Of a stretch of 64,000 nt of DNA, positions 1 through 7,372 are shown one piece after another. The DNA is from JAXGRD01 sp040766105 (lineage in GTDB: Bacteria > Bacillota > Clostridia > Peptostreptococcales > Anaerovoracaceae), in NCBI GenBank assembly GCA_040766105.1, contig JAXGRD010000001.1, forward strand, positions 372,001 through 436,000, given 5' to 3'. The stretch's first letter is position 1; every line of letters starts with the position of its first letter. The notes beneath the pieces were generated by a model. The model searched no databases. It worked only from the letters and a program-made list of their open reading frames with translations, and had not been told where the DNA came from. The position numbers and the translations under genes were made by a program.

Positions 1-472
1 GTTTTTCAATAGTCTTACCTCTGGACATCACCAGAAGATATATCTTCCCGTTTCGCTTGACTTCTACTTCCATTCGGTTGGACAGGGCGTTGACAACGGA
101 AGCACCAACCCCATGAAGACCGCCGGACACCTTATATCCACCGCCTCCAAATTTTCCTCCTGCATGAAGGACGCCGTGAATGACTTCCACCGCCGGCATG
201 TGCAACTTGGGATGATCGTCTACAGGCATCCCTCTGCCGTCGTCTTCCACCGTAACAGATTGGTCCTTTTGTATGGTTATGGTAATGGTGGAACAAAAGC
301 CTGCCAGGGCTTCGTCCACGGAGTTATCTACGATTTCGTATACTAAATGATGAAGACCCTTCTCGCCGGTAGATCCGATATACATACCGGGTCTTTTTCT
401 TACCGCCTCAAGGCCTTCCAATACTTGTATTTGTTCCGCATCATATTTTTGTCTCTGAGTATCTGCCGCCAT
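1..472 (-). CDS. gyrB: DNA gyrase subunit B, N-terminal part (cut by window edge)
   Basis: ATPase subunit of DNA gyrase, which introduces negative supercoils together with GyrA. Only the first ~157 residues are present because the gene runs off the left edge. The GHKL ATPase fold is clear: RKRPGMYIGST near residue 25, EIVDNSVDEA (catalytic Glu and Mg-binding Asn), DDGRGMPVD, and the glycine-rich lid GGYKVSGGLHGVGASVVNAL. The start ATG at 472 follows AGAGGTG with good spacing. ParE shares these motifs; position downstream of recF in the dnaA cluster favours GyrB. It has its own promoter just upstream. Confidence 0.95.
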   Translation of the reverse strand, partial: MAADTQRQKYDAEQIQVLEGLEAVRKRPGMYIGSTGEKGLHHLVYEIVDNSVDEALAGFCSTITITIQKDQSVTVEDDGRGMPVDDHPKLHMPAVEVIHGVLHAGGKFGGGGYKVSGGLHGVGASVVNALSNRMEVEVKRNGKIYLLVMSRGKTIEK

Positions 473-512
473 ATAATTATTCACCTCTTTATTCTTCAAT
501 ATCGACTCGTTT

Positions 513-541
513 ATTATACAATAAAAAGGACGATTTTACAA
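513..541 (-). promoter_or_regulatory. Predicted sigma-A promoter of gyrB
   Basis: On the minus strand TTGTAA (541-536) and TATAAT (518-513) are separated by exactly 17 nt and lie about 40 nt upstream of the gyrB start. A separate promoter makes gyrB independent of the dnaA-dnaN-recF transcript. Prediction from hexamers only. Confidence 0.65.
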
Positions 542-597
542 CACATACGTCCCATTAGTTATCATCTTTCACTTCTTTTGTTTTTCTCTCTTGAAAC

Positions 598-629
598 GGC
601 TGTTTTACAGCCCTCTTGTGGGGCTGTAA
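598..629. other. Two mutually exclusive hairpins upstream of gyrB promoter
   Basis: GGCTGT (598-603)/ACAGCC (607-612) forms one stem-loop; TTACAGCCC (605-613)/GGGCTGTAA (621-629) forms a longer 9-bp stem using the same ACAGCC bases. Neither is followed by a clear U-run, so neither is a convincing intrinsic terminator. The rest of 473-722 holds no gene I can recognise. Confidence 0.4.
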
Positions 630-722
630 TATCGAATACATACCCTTGGTATTTGGGAAAATATTCCACCTGATGAAATTATGAAAGAGCCTGTCACAGA
701 TCACTGCACGAAAGCTCGCTTA

Positions 723-888
723 CTACTTATCTCTATAGTGTGAACCACACTGCCATATTTCCAATACAATGATAGCCATTTCTTTCAATGTCCTTTAGTA
801 ATTTGTTAATCTTCTTTAAGGTTTTCTTATCTTGAGACTGCCAATAAACATAGTCCTCCCATGCCTCATCTTGCCATAACTTTTTCAT
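723..888 (-). pseudogene. YoeB/Txe-family toxin with internal deletion and frameshift
   Basis: The first ~38 residues (MKKLWQDEAWEDYVYWQ..., then LLKDIERNGYH) match the N-terminus of YoeB-type mRNA endoribonuclease toxins, normally ~85 aa. After that the ATG frame runs only to a TAG at 733-735 (51 codons). A second frame supplies the typical C-terminal end, QCGSHYRDK followed by TAG at 723-725. The simplest reading is loss of about the central 35 codons plus a frameshift, removing the catalytic core. The start overlaps the antitoxin stop as TGATG, the usual coupled TA arrangement. I infer that it is inactive. Confidence 0.8.
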
Positions 889-1157
889 CAGTCTTCCTCT
901 ATTAGGTCATGCTCTTTTAAAGTAGTTCTTCCAGCTTCCACGTCAGCTATGGCTTTTTTCAGTCTTGCCATATTTTCTATACTATAGAAGGGGTCACTTT
1001 CTGCTGAAATTTCAAAAGGAATTCTACGTTCTCTGACTACTGTTTTAGCAAAAATACAAAATGCTGTAGTCATTGTCATTCCGACATCAGAACAAAATGC
1101 ATCAAATTGTTTTTTTAATTCTTCATCCATACGAATATTAATATTTGTTTGTGCCAT
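888..1157 (-). CDS. RelB/DinJ-family antitoxin
   Basis: 89-aa ribbon-helix-helix antitoxin: the N-terminal TNINIRMDEELKKQF gives the DNA-binding strand and helix, and the C-terminal half (SIENMARLKKAIADVEAG) resembles the toxin-wrapping segment of RelB/DinJ proteins paired with YoeB-type toxins. In the family it neutralises its toxin and represses its own promoter. I chose ATG at 1157 because GGAGG (1170-1166) sits 8 nt upstream; an upstream in-frame GTG at 1166 overlaps that ribosome binding site. The partner toxin downstream is a remnant, so this is a solitary antitoxin that may still act as a DNA-binding protein. Confidence 0.85.
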   Translation of the reverse strand: MAQTNINIRMDEELKKQFDAFCSDVGMTMTTAFCIFAKTVVRERRIPFEISAESDPFYSIENMARLKKAIADVEAGRTTLKEHDLIEED

Positions 1158-1179
1158 ATATAACACCTCCTTTTATCTT

Positions 1180-1210
1180 ATTGTAAATATATATATATAT
1201 TATTTGTCAA
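1180..1210 (-). promoter_or_regulatory. Predicted promoter of the antitoxin, with TA-repeat spacer
   Basis: TTGACA (1210-1205) and TACAAT (1185-1180) flank a 19-nt spacer made almost entirely of alternating TA. The spacer is longer than ideal. The TA run (about 1187-1201) is a plausible site for the autorepressor, but no clear operator palindrome beyond the simple repeat is visible. Confidence 0.45.
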
Positions 1211-1255
1211 TAATTATATTTACATTGTAATAATATTAATGTACATATTGCTGCC

Positions 1256-2341
1256 TCAGAACCTCTTCTTCTCTTCCACAATCTTTCCCTCTTCAATGAA
1301 AAAGGTCTTTCCCTTAGGAAAACTGTCGATGACCGACTGAGAAATATCCGCTGCAGTGATAAAAATTTGCAGGTCTTCCAGGTAGTCGATTAGGTACCTC
1401 TGCCTTGAACTATCAAGCTCTGAGAACACATCGTCTAATAACAATATGGGGTTTTCTCCCTTTTCTTCTCGAATCAACGCAATCTCTGCCAACTTTATGG
1501 ATAAGGCTGCCGTCCGTTGCTGTCCTTGGGATCCAAAGCTCCGTACATTGACACCGTCTATAAAAACTTCAAAGTCATCTCGGTGCGGTCCTCTGGAAGT
1601 GTTCCCTCTCAATCTGTCGTTTTCCAAAGACTCCTTAATCGTGTCTCTATAATCATCCTCCAAAGAAATGCTGGGTGCGTACATGATTTCCAGTTTCTCT
1701 CCCCCTTCGGTGATGCCTTGATGGATATCTCTGCTGATTACATCCAGTTTTTTTATAAATTTATCCCTATCTTCAATGATTTTTTGTCCATACTGAAGAA
1801 GGTGCTCATCCCAAATAGCTAAGGCACCTTCATCTATATTTTCTTCCTTCAAATAGGCATTTCGTTGCAATAAAACTTTATTGTACCGATTTAAATTTCT
1901 ATAATAGGAAATCTTCAATTGGCACAACTCCCCATCCACAAAACGTCGTCTCTTTTCCGGATCTTCTTTCACAATTTTTAGATCTTCCGGAGAGAAGATG
2001 ACGGTCAGCAAATTGTCCATCAGCTGAGAGGTCTTTTCAATTTTTATACCGTTGACCTTGCCCAATCGCTTGCCGTCTCTATTTACGGCGATAGATATAT
2101 TTTCTTCCCCTTCTCTTTCATAATCTACAGATACTCTGCAAAACTCTTCATCAAAATAAATTAATTCCTTATCCTTAAGGGTGCGAAAGGATTTTCCAAT
2201 GGACGTAAAATAGATGGCTTCCAGCAAATTGGTCTTCCCCTGGGCATTTTGTCCCAGGAAAATATTGACCTGTGGGTGAAAGTCACAATTTAGTTCTCTA
2301 TAATTTCTAAAGTTCTCCAGCTTTATATTTTTGATGAACAT
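1256..2341 (-). CDS. recF: DNA replication and repair protein RecF
   Basis: 361-aa SMC-like ATPase that, with RecO and RecR, loads RecA at single-strand gaps. Walker A is GQNAQGKTNLLEAIY near residue 30; the ABC-type signature and Walker B are near the C-terminus (FGSQGQQRTAALSIKLAE, then LLLDDVFSELD). The length is normal for the family. It begins one nucleotide after the dnaN stop (TAG-A-ATG), so the two are co-transcribed. The small S4-domain gene that separates dnaN and recF in Bacillus is absent here. Confidence 0.97.
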   Translation of the reverse strand: MFIKNIKLENFRNYRELNCDFHPQVNIFLGQNAQGKTNLLEAIYFTSIGKSFRTLKDKELIYFDEEFCRVSVDYEREGEENISIAVNRDGKRLGKVNGIKIEKTSQLMDNLLTVIFSPEDLKIVKEDPEKRRRFVDGELCQLKISYYRNLNRYNKVLLQRNAYLKEENIDEGALAIWDEHLLQYGQKIIEDRDKFIKKLDVISRDIHQGITEGGEKLEIMYAPSISLEDDYRDTIKESLENDRLRGNTSRGPHRDDFEVFIDGVNVRSFGSQGQQRTAALSIKLAEIALIREEKGENPILLLDDVFSELDSSRQRYLIDYLEDLQIFITAADISQSVIDSFPKGKTFFIEEGKIVEEKKRF

Positions 2342-2342
2342 T

Positions 2343-3458
2343 CTAATAGGAAGGGATTCGAACAGGCAGAATCAAGTATTCATAGCTGTCCCCTTCAACG
2401 GGCTTGACCAAACAAGGTGTGATGCTGGTATTAAACTCCATGACAACTTCTTCATCTTCAATGGCTTTCAAGGCATCGCTCACATATTTGGAGTTAAATC
2501 CAATTTCCAAATCTTCCCCGGTCTTCTCCATAATAATCTCCTCTTTGACCTCTCCTTCTTCGGAGGTGGAAGTAATGGTGAGAAGATTCTCCGTGATTTT
2601 GCAGCGAATGAGATTGTTTTTTCCCTCTTTTGCCAAAAGAGAAGCTCTTTCGATTGAATCTAAGAGTATGTTTTTATTGATGATAATCTTCGTTTGGTTG
2701 GATTTGGGAAGAATATCCTTGTATTTAATAAATTCTCCATCCATTAAGCGCATGACGATTTTCGTCTTCTCCATGAGGACGACGGCCTTTTTATCGCTCA
2801 AAATAAACTGAATATCTTCCTCATGATCCACATCGCTGAGAAGTTTATAAATTTCACTGAGTATTTTTGCGGAAATGATGATGTTTCTGTCTTCCTTGTT
2901 GATCATCTTCTCCCTGGCAACGGCCATTCTAAAACCGTCAAGAGCAACCATATTGATGGCATCCTTGGTCATTTCCATGAGAACGCCCACGATGATTCCC
3001 TTGGATTCGTCCATGCTGGCACAGAAATGGGTTTTCCTGATCATCTCTTTCCAAATTTCCTGATCAAAGGACAGTTGATCTTTGACATTTTCAATTTCAC
3101 CGATGTTGGGAAACTCGTCAGCCGGCTGCCCTACGATGTTAAACTCGGAATTCAATGTGCGAATATTGACATTTCCCTTTTCGTTTAGCTCAATGGTTAC
3201 CTGTTGATTGGGTAATTTTCTGATGATATCCGTGAAGAGTTTTGCAAAGACAACGATGGATCCGGTGGATGTTACATCTACATCTACAGTTCTTTCAATG
3301 CTCAGATCTAAGTCCGATGCAGCCATAGTCAGTTTACCGTCTTGGGTTACTTCCAAAAGAATTCCTTTTAGAATAGGAATGGTTGTTCTTGCTGTAACAG
3401 CTTTTGATACGGTATTTAATGCTTTCGATAGTATTTGTTGGTTACATGAAAATTTCAT
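2343..3458 (-). CDS. dnaN: DNA polymerase III beta subunit (sliding clamp)
   Basis: 371 aa, the usual length of the three-domain beta clamp that encircles DNA and tethers polymerase III. It starts MKFSCNQQILSKALNTVSKAV and ends ...YLILPVRIPSY, close to the conserved clamp C-terminus (LxMPMR-type). A strong GGGAGG ribosome binding site precedes the ATG at 3458. It follows dnaA; the 166-nt gap between them carries origin elements. Confidence 0.97.
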   Translation of the reverse strand: MKFSCNQQILSKALNTVSKAVTARTTIPILKGILLEVTQDGKLTMAASDLDLSIERTVDVDVTSTGSIVVFAKLFTDIIRKLPNQQVTIELNEKGNVNIRTLNSEFNIVGQPADEFPNIGEIENVKDQLSFDQEIWKEMIRKTHFCASMDESKGIIVGVLMEMTKDAINMVALDGFRMAVAREKMINKEDRNIIISAKILSEIYKLLSDVDHEEDIQFILSDKKAVVLMEKTKIVMRLMDGEFIKYKDILPKSNQTKIIINKNILLDSIERASLLAKEGKNNLIRCKITENLLTITSTSEEGEVKEEIIMEKTGEDLEIGFNSKYVSDALKAIEDEEVVMEFNTSITPCLVKPVEGDSYEYLILPVRIPSY

Positions 3459-3476
3459 TATGGCCTCCCCGTTCTC

Positions 3477-3624
3477 TTTTATTATATATTTGGATAGTAG
3501 TATTAGTAGTAGTGCCTGTTGATACTGTGTATAAGTGGTTTTCCCGTTGGGACTGCAAGGTTAGTTATTCTTTTTTTTCTGTGCATAAGTCAGTGATTTT
3601 TATCCACAGGTGATGTGGATGAAT
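3477..3624. other. oriC part 1: DnaA boxes, DnaA-trio and AT-rich unwinding region
   Basis: The dnaA-dnaN gap holds three exact matches to TTATNCACA: 3526-3534 (as TGTGTATAA), 3580-3588 (TGTGCATAA) and 3600-3608 (TTATCCACA), plus a one-mismatch box 3614-3622. Next to the first box are six consecutive trinucleotides TAG TAG TAT TAG TAG TAG (3495-3512), i.e. 3'-GAT-5' repeats on the other strand, followed by an AT-rich stretch (3477-3494). The order box, short GC-containing spacer, trio, AT-rich DNA is that described for Bacillus-type origins, so I infer that strands open here. Confidence 0.85.
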
Positions 3625-4971
3625 TTAGTTTTCGTTGATCAATTGAATCAGTGCATTTACGGTTTCTTCTGTTTGTGTATCTATTTTTATTTCATCGGAT
3701 ATTTTATTGTATGCGTGAAGAACCGTTGTATGGTCTCTTCCTCCAAAAGCATCTCCGATTTTTGGATAGGAATTATCCGTCATTTCCTTAGAAAGATACA
3801 TGGCCAGCTGTCTCGGATAGGATAGACTGCGATTTCTTTTCGCGGAATCCATGTCCTTCAGGGTGATTCCAAAGTATTTGCAAACCACTTTTTTGATGGA
3901 ATCTGTAGTTACCATTAAATCACTGGAGGAAAGGATATCCTTGAGGGTGTCCTTTGCCAATGACATGTTGATGGGTTTCTTGAGAAGAGTAGAAAAGCTG
4001 ACGATTCTGGTGAAGGCACCTTCCAATTCTCGCACGTTGAACTTTATTTTTTCCGCAATCAGGTTGATAACGCCCAAGACGTCCTCCGTGATTTCTACGT
4101 TTTCCACTTCCGCCTTATTCATTAAAATAGCCACTCTTGTTTCGTAATCCGGTGGTTGAATATCCGCTGTGACACTCCACAAAAATCGAGAAGTGAGACG
4201 ATCATCCAGACTGGTCAATTTCTGTGGCGGCCTGTCACTGGAAATGATAATCTGCTTGTTTCTGTCGTATAAAGCGTTGAAAGTGTGGAAGAATTCCTCT
4301 TGGGTAGAGTCTTTTCCTTCTATAAATTGTATATCGTCAATTAACAATACGTCTATATTCCTATACTTTTTCTTAAAGCTTCCAATCTTCTTATCGCGCA
4401 GGGCACTGATCAATTCATTTGTAAAAATTTCAGAAGAAACATAGAGAACTTTTTTCCCCATATGATTCTTTAAGATGTAATGACCGATGGCATGCATTAA
4501 ATGGGTCTTCCCAAGACCGGATCCTCCATATAGAAAAAGAGGATTGTATTGTTTGGCCGGAGATTCCGCAACGGCCAGGGCGGCGGAATAAGCAAACTCG
4601 CTGTTTTTCCCCACCACAAAAGATTCAAAACTGAATCTGGGGTTGAGATAATATTGCTCGATTAAGTCGTCATCCTCTACAGGCTTGGTGGATACGGCAG
4701 GGGATTCTTTCTTTTCTTCCTCTGCCAGGGTAGCCACAACATTGAGGTGTTGTTTGAATGCCACACTGACGGCACGCTCCAAAAGTTGCAGATATCTGTC
4801 ATTTAACATGTTGATGACAAATCCATTGTTGGCCTCTACATATAGGATATTTTGCTTTTCGTCTACTTTTTTTGGAGAAAGAGGAACAAACCATGCGTCG
4901 TAGACCGTTTCATTTAGGTCACCTCGCAGCATTTCCAATGTTTTCTCCCAGTTGTCTGTCAAGTTGCTCAT
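3625..4971 (-). CDS. dnaA: Chromosomal replication initiator DnaA
   Basis: AAA+ initiator that binds DnaA boxes and melts oriC. Domain I covers about residues 1-85. A short linker leads to the AAA+ domain with Walker A GGSGLGKTHL (~149-158), Walker B LLIDDIQF and sensor motifs; domain IV carries the DnaA signature GGRDHTTVLHAYNKI near the C-terminus. I place the start at ATG 4971 (MSNLTDNW) because the ribosome binding site AGAGG directly abuts an upstream ATG at 4977 but is 6 nt from this one. Resulting length is 448 aa. The promoter contains a DnaA box, which suggests autoregulation. Confidence 0.97.
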   Translation of the reverse strand: MSNLTDNWEKTLEMLRGDLNETVYDAWFVPLSPKKVDEKQNILYVEANNGFVINMLNDRYLQLLERAVSVAFKQHLNVVATLAEEEKKESPAVSTKPVEDDDLIEQYYLNPRFSFESFVVGKNSEFAYSAALAVAESPAKQYNPLFLYGGSGLGKTHLMHAIGHYILKNHMGKKVLYVSSEIFTNELISALRDKKIGSFKKKYRNIDVLLIDDIQFIEGKDSTQEEFFHTFNALYDRNKQIIISSDRPPQKLTSLDDRLTSRFLWSVTADIQPPDYETRVAILMNKAEVENVEITEDVLGVINLIAEKIKFNVRELEGAFTRIVSFSTLLKKPINMSLAKDTLKDILSSSDLMVTTDSIKKVVCKYFGITLKDMDSAKRNRSLSYPRQLAMYLSKEMTDNSYPKIGDAFGGRDHTTVLHAYNKISDEIKIDTQTEETVNALIQLINEN

Positions 4972-5004
4972 ATTCATCCTCTGTTTTTTCTTTAGCGTAT
5001 TCCT

Positions 5005-5033
5005 ATCATACAGAAAAAGTTATCCACAGGCAA
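5005..5033 (-). promoter_or_regulatory. dnaA promoter with embedded DnaA box
   Basis: TTGCCT (5033-5028) and TATGAT (5010-5005) are 17 nt apart on the minus strand, ~35 nt upstream of dnaA. The exact DnaA box TTATCCACA at 5020-5028 lies in the spacer and touches the -35, so bound DnaA should compete with RNA polymerase. Confidence 0.65.
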
Positions 5034-5094
5034 GGGAAAAATGAAAAATGATAATAAGAAGTTATTCAGTGTTTTATCCACAGGTTGTGGATGA
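5020..5094. other. oriC part 2: DnaA box cluster upstream of dnaA
   Basis: Two exact TTATCCACA boxes (5020-5028, 5074-5082) and a one-mismatch reverse box TGTGGATGA (5086-5094) lie in AT-rich DNA upstream of dnaA. With the boxes between dnaA and dnaN this makes a bipartite origin flanking the dnaA gene. Confidence 0.8.
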
Positions 5095-5140
5095 AGTTGG
5101 TAACAAAATTCACAACCCACTACATGTGGGGATGAATACG

Positions 5141-5179
5141 AAAATCTCCATTCCCGGAAGAAAAATCCGGAAATGGAGA
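5141..5179 (-). terminator. Intrinsic terminator, reads toward dnaA
   Basis: A 14-bp stem with one mismatch (5145-5158 with 5166-5179) is followed on the minus strand by TTTT (5144-5141). It lies just downstream of the minus-strand sorting-signal remnant and would shield the oriC/dnaA promoter region from readthrough. Confidence 0.7.
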
Positions 5180-5205
5180 CTGGTCTTTTTATAAATTGAT
5201 GGATG

Positions 5206-5414
5206 TTAGCTTGATTTTCTGTTCCAAAGGCCTACTGCGGTAGCTGCACCGGTCAGCATGAGGAGGACAGCCCACAGAGCAACGAATTCATCGCCGGTTT
5301 TGGGAGTGGCTCGGAGGGGCTTTTATCTTCTGTCCCTCCGTAGATCGTCGAGATCGTTCCCAGTGTCAAGACTAGGGCGAGGATCAGGACTAGGGTTTTT
5401 CTTCTTAATAACAT
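5206..5414 (-). pseudogene. Frameshifted small cell-wall-anchored (sortase substrate) protein remnant
   Basis: From ATG 5414 (AGGA ~8 nt upstream) the frame encodes a signal peptide: MLLRRKT then a hydrophobic core LVLILALVLTLGTIS. A different frame then encodes a full sorting signal: TPKTGDEF, a hydrophobic span (VALWAVLLMLTGAATAVGL) and the basic tail WNRKSS before TAA at 5206-5208. The shift falls in about 5290-5330, near a CCCC run. Joined, the product would be only ~70 aa: a signal peptide and an anchor with almost no body between. Either a deletion derivative of a larger surface protein or a tiny anchored peptide that has frameshifted. A terminator follows it. Confidence 0.65.
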
Positions 5415-5604
5415 CTCTTCTTTTCCTTTCATTGTTTAAAAATATTCATCCGCTCAAAAGCATACTTAGAGTGTACGGATGCGGCGTTAAATAAGCGTTA
5501 TATTTTATTAGAGGCTATATAAGAAAGAATAAAAATTATAGAATCCAGGTGGAACAAACCGCCAGAACAATAAAAACAAAAAACACAGACGGGCGGGGCC
5601 TTGA

Positions 5605-5631
5605 AAAGACGGGCCGGCCCTGAAAATCCTG
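5605..5631. repeat. Left copy of 27/28-bp direct repeat flanking the IS
   Basis: AAAGACGGG...CCCTGAAAATCCTG matches 7245-7272 except for four or five positions in the middle. It may be a diverged long target-site duplication. A weaker related unit (AGACGGGCGGGGCCTTGAAA, 5587-5606) lies directly to the left, so an older tandem repeat is possible. 5433-5586 is AT-rich and holds nothing else I recognise. Confidence 0.6.
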
Positions 5632-7244
5632 TGTCAAGCGCAAGTGATTTTGTCACCCCTAAGAATTAATATCCGAGATCGTACAGGCTACTCTCATAGA
5701 CATGCTCTGTTGTGTAACAGAGTTCCTCGAAAGAATAGATTTCTTTCCATCGCTGCTTTTTATATGCTCTAAATACTCCCGCATTCCAAGGGTGACTCAT
5801 GGGAGGGATATACAGTTTTACTGCTTGCGGGGGCGCCTGTGAAATCGGGTCTAGCTCCTTAGAATAGAGCTGGTTGGGGAGAACTTCCTGCAAGGCAAAA
5901 ATACTTTCCTTGCAAGCTGCGTATAGTTTCCCGTCGAGTGCTTTGATGACAGTAACAGGTGATTTTCGTTTTAATGGGATGAGTCTACTTTCGTCATCTA
6001 AGAATCGATAGGTATGGTTCATATAGCGTATGCAGCTTTCCGGATCTACCACTCGAGAGGACAGGACGGCTAATGTCAGATTGATTTCATCAGGGGAGGG
6101 TTTCCTTTCTCAAGCACTTAGGGTATACTCGTCTAAAGGGACGGCAAATTGCTGATTGTACTGTGGTAGGTAGGATCTTAAAAATTTGTTCGCCCCTTCT
6201 ATTGTGTTGATTCCTGCAACTTGCAGTTCCACAACGAGTCTAGATTGAAAGGTGTGAAACAGTCGTTCAATCTTGCCTTGGTGTTGTGCACAGGATGTTG
6301 TTCGAAGATCGATGCCTAAGGTCTTACATGCATAACCGAACTGGGTGGCTGCATCCTTCTCTGTCTTTGGTTTTTTAAGAGTTGAATATTCGAAGACACT
6401 TCTTTTATCTGTTTGTATTCGGCAAGGGATGCCATAATCCGTTAGCATTTGTGCAGAGACTTGATAATATCCGTTCAAGGTTTCTTGTTCTTCCATGTAG
6501 GCCCCAATCACATTCCCTGTGGCATCGTCAATTCCCGCATGTAGACTGGAAACCGGAAAATGCCTACCAAACCAGGCATGAGGAGAAGCATCCATAAAAA
6601 CAAGTTCACCTGCGTACCGGGACTTCTCTCTAGTAGGATGTGGTTCTTTTTCCAAGGGGATAAGCTGCTGAGGACGCAGGGGTGAAGTTACAGTCGCCTG
6701 CATTTGTTTTTCTTTTTCCCTCTGTCGCTTGCGATGCTTTTTCTTTGTGTCCCTGGTTGCCTTGGGCGAAATGATATCTGCCTCCTTGAAGATGTTCCGT
6801 AAGGAACTCAAACTGATTGCAGGGACCTTAGGGTGTAGCCTCCCGAGCAGTTCATGGAAATGCGTGAAGTTTGCTCCCTCATAAACCGGATGATGATAGA
6901 TGTCGAGAATCCGCTCTTTCACATGATTGGGGATGGCAAAAGAGGAAGGAGTCCCTCGATTCCCATGAAGGAAAAAGGACTTACCCTCTGCTCGGTAGCC
7001 TGCCACCTTTCGTTGTATCGTTCTCTTGCTGTACTTCAACTTGATACATAGTGCATTAATGTTACCGCCGTTCTTTACATAATTATGAATCAGATTGTAT
7101 TCATTTTGTTCATCCATATTTAGTTCCACCTCTTTGCACCACCTTTCCGTCTAAATCAAAGATGGTTCTATGATAACAGTTATTGACGAAGGGGTGACAA
7201 AATCACTCGCGTTTCAGCTATGACATTATCACTTGCGTTTGACA
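5632..7244 (-). mobile_element. IS1202-like (ISNCY-type) insertion sequence, 1613 bp
   Basis: One long transposase frame bounded by inverted repeats. The left end (5632-5659) starts TGTCAAGCGCAAGTGAT and ends TTTGTCACCCC. The right end carries that pattern twice: an outer copy 7221-7244 (TGTCAAACGCAAGTGAT read inward) and an inner copy 7191-7216 ending TTTGTCACCCC. Flanking direct repeats of 27/28 bp fit the long duplications I recall for the IS1202 group. The element sits between oriC and rpmH, with its right flank one base from the rpmH -35 box. Inactive by itself because the transposase has an internal stop. Confidence 0.75.
5666..7117 (-). pseudogene. IS1202-like transposase (DDE), broken by one in-frame TGA
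   Basis: Helix-turn-helix N-terminus (KYSKRTIQRKVAGYRAEG), basic linker (KKKHRKRQREKEKQ), then an rve-like core: VFMDASPHAWFG (first D), GIDDATGNVIG, YGIPCRIQTDKRSVF (second D) and CAQHQGKIERLFHTFQSRL (E). The frame is open from 5666 to 7117 except a single TGA at 6110-6112 after EYTLSA; residues on both sides read smoothly in the same frame, so this is a nonsense mutation and not an indel. ATG 7117 is chosen because AGAGGTGG lies ~8 nt upstream. Full length would be 483 codons. TGA is an ordinary stop elsewhere in the window. Confidence 0.85.
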
Positions 7245-7272
7245 AAAGACGGGTCTTGCCCTGAAAATCCTG
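7245..7272. repeat. Right copy of 27/28-bp direct repeat flanking the IS
   Basis: Matches 5605-5631 at both ends (AAAGACGGG and CCCTGAAAATCCTG) with a divergent centre and one extra base. It ends exactly one base before the -35 of the rpmH promoter. Confidence 0.6.
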
Positions 7273-7301
7273 TTGACAATCGGTGGGTCGTCATTTATAC
7301 T
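7273..7301 (+). promoter_or_regulatory. rpmH promoter
   Basis: TTGACA (7273-7278), a 17-nt spacer and TATACT (7296-7301): near-consensus sigma-A promoter ~70 nt upstream of rpmH. The insertion sequence on its left leaves it intact. Confidence 0.85.
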
Positions 7302-7372
7302 TATATGGCATGTGCACGGGTTGAAATTCAGATCCGTGATAAAAATAAGAATACCGTAAGGAGGTGTATCCG

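Noticed and set aside
1185..1201. Alternating TA run as a repeat element
   Set aside because: Simple low-complexity sequence within a promoter spacer, not an independent repeat.
6110..6112. Reassigned or recoded UGA codon in the IS1202-like transposase
   Set aside because: TGA ends many undoubted genes here (yidC, mnmG, parA, amidohydrolase), no selenocysteine-like hairpin is evident directly downstream, and the gene is a mobile-element transposase where nonsense decay is common.
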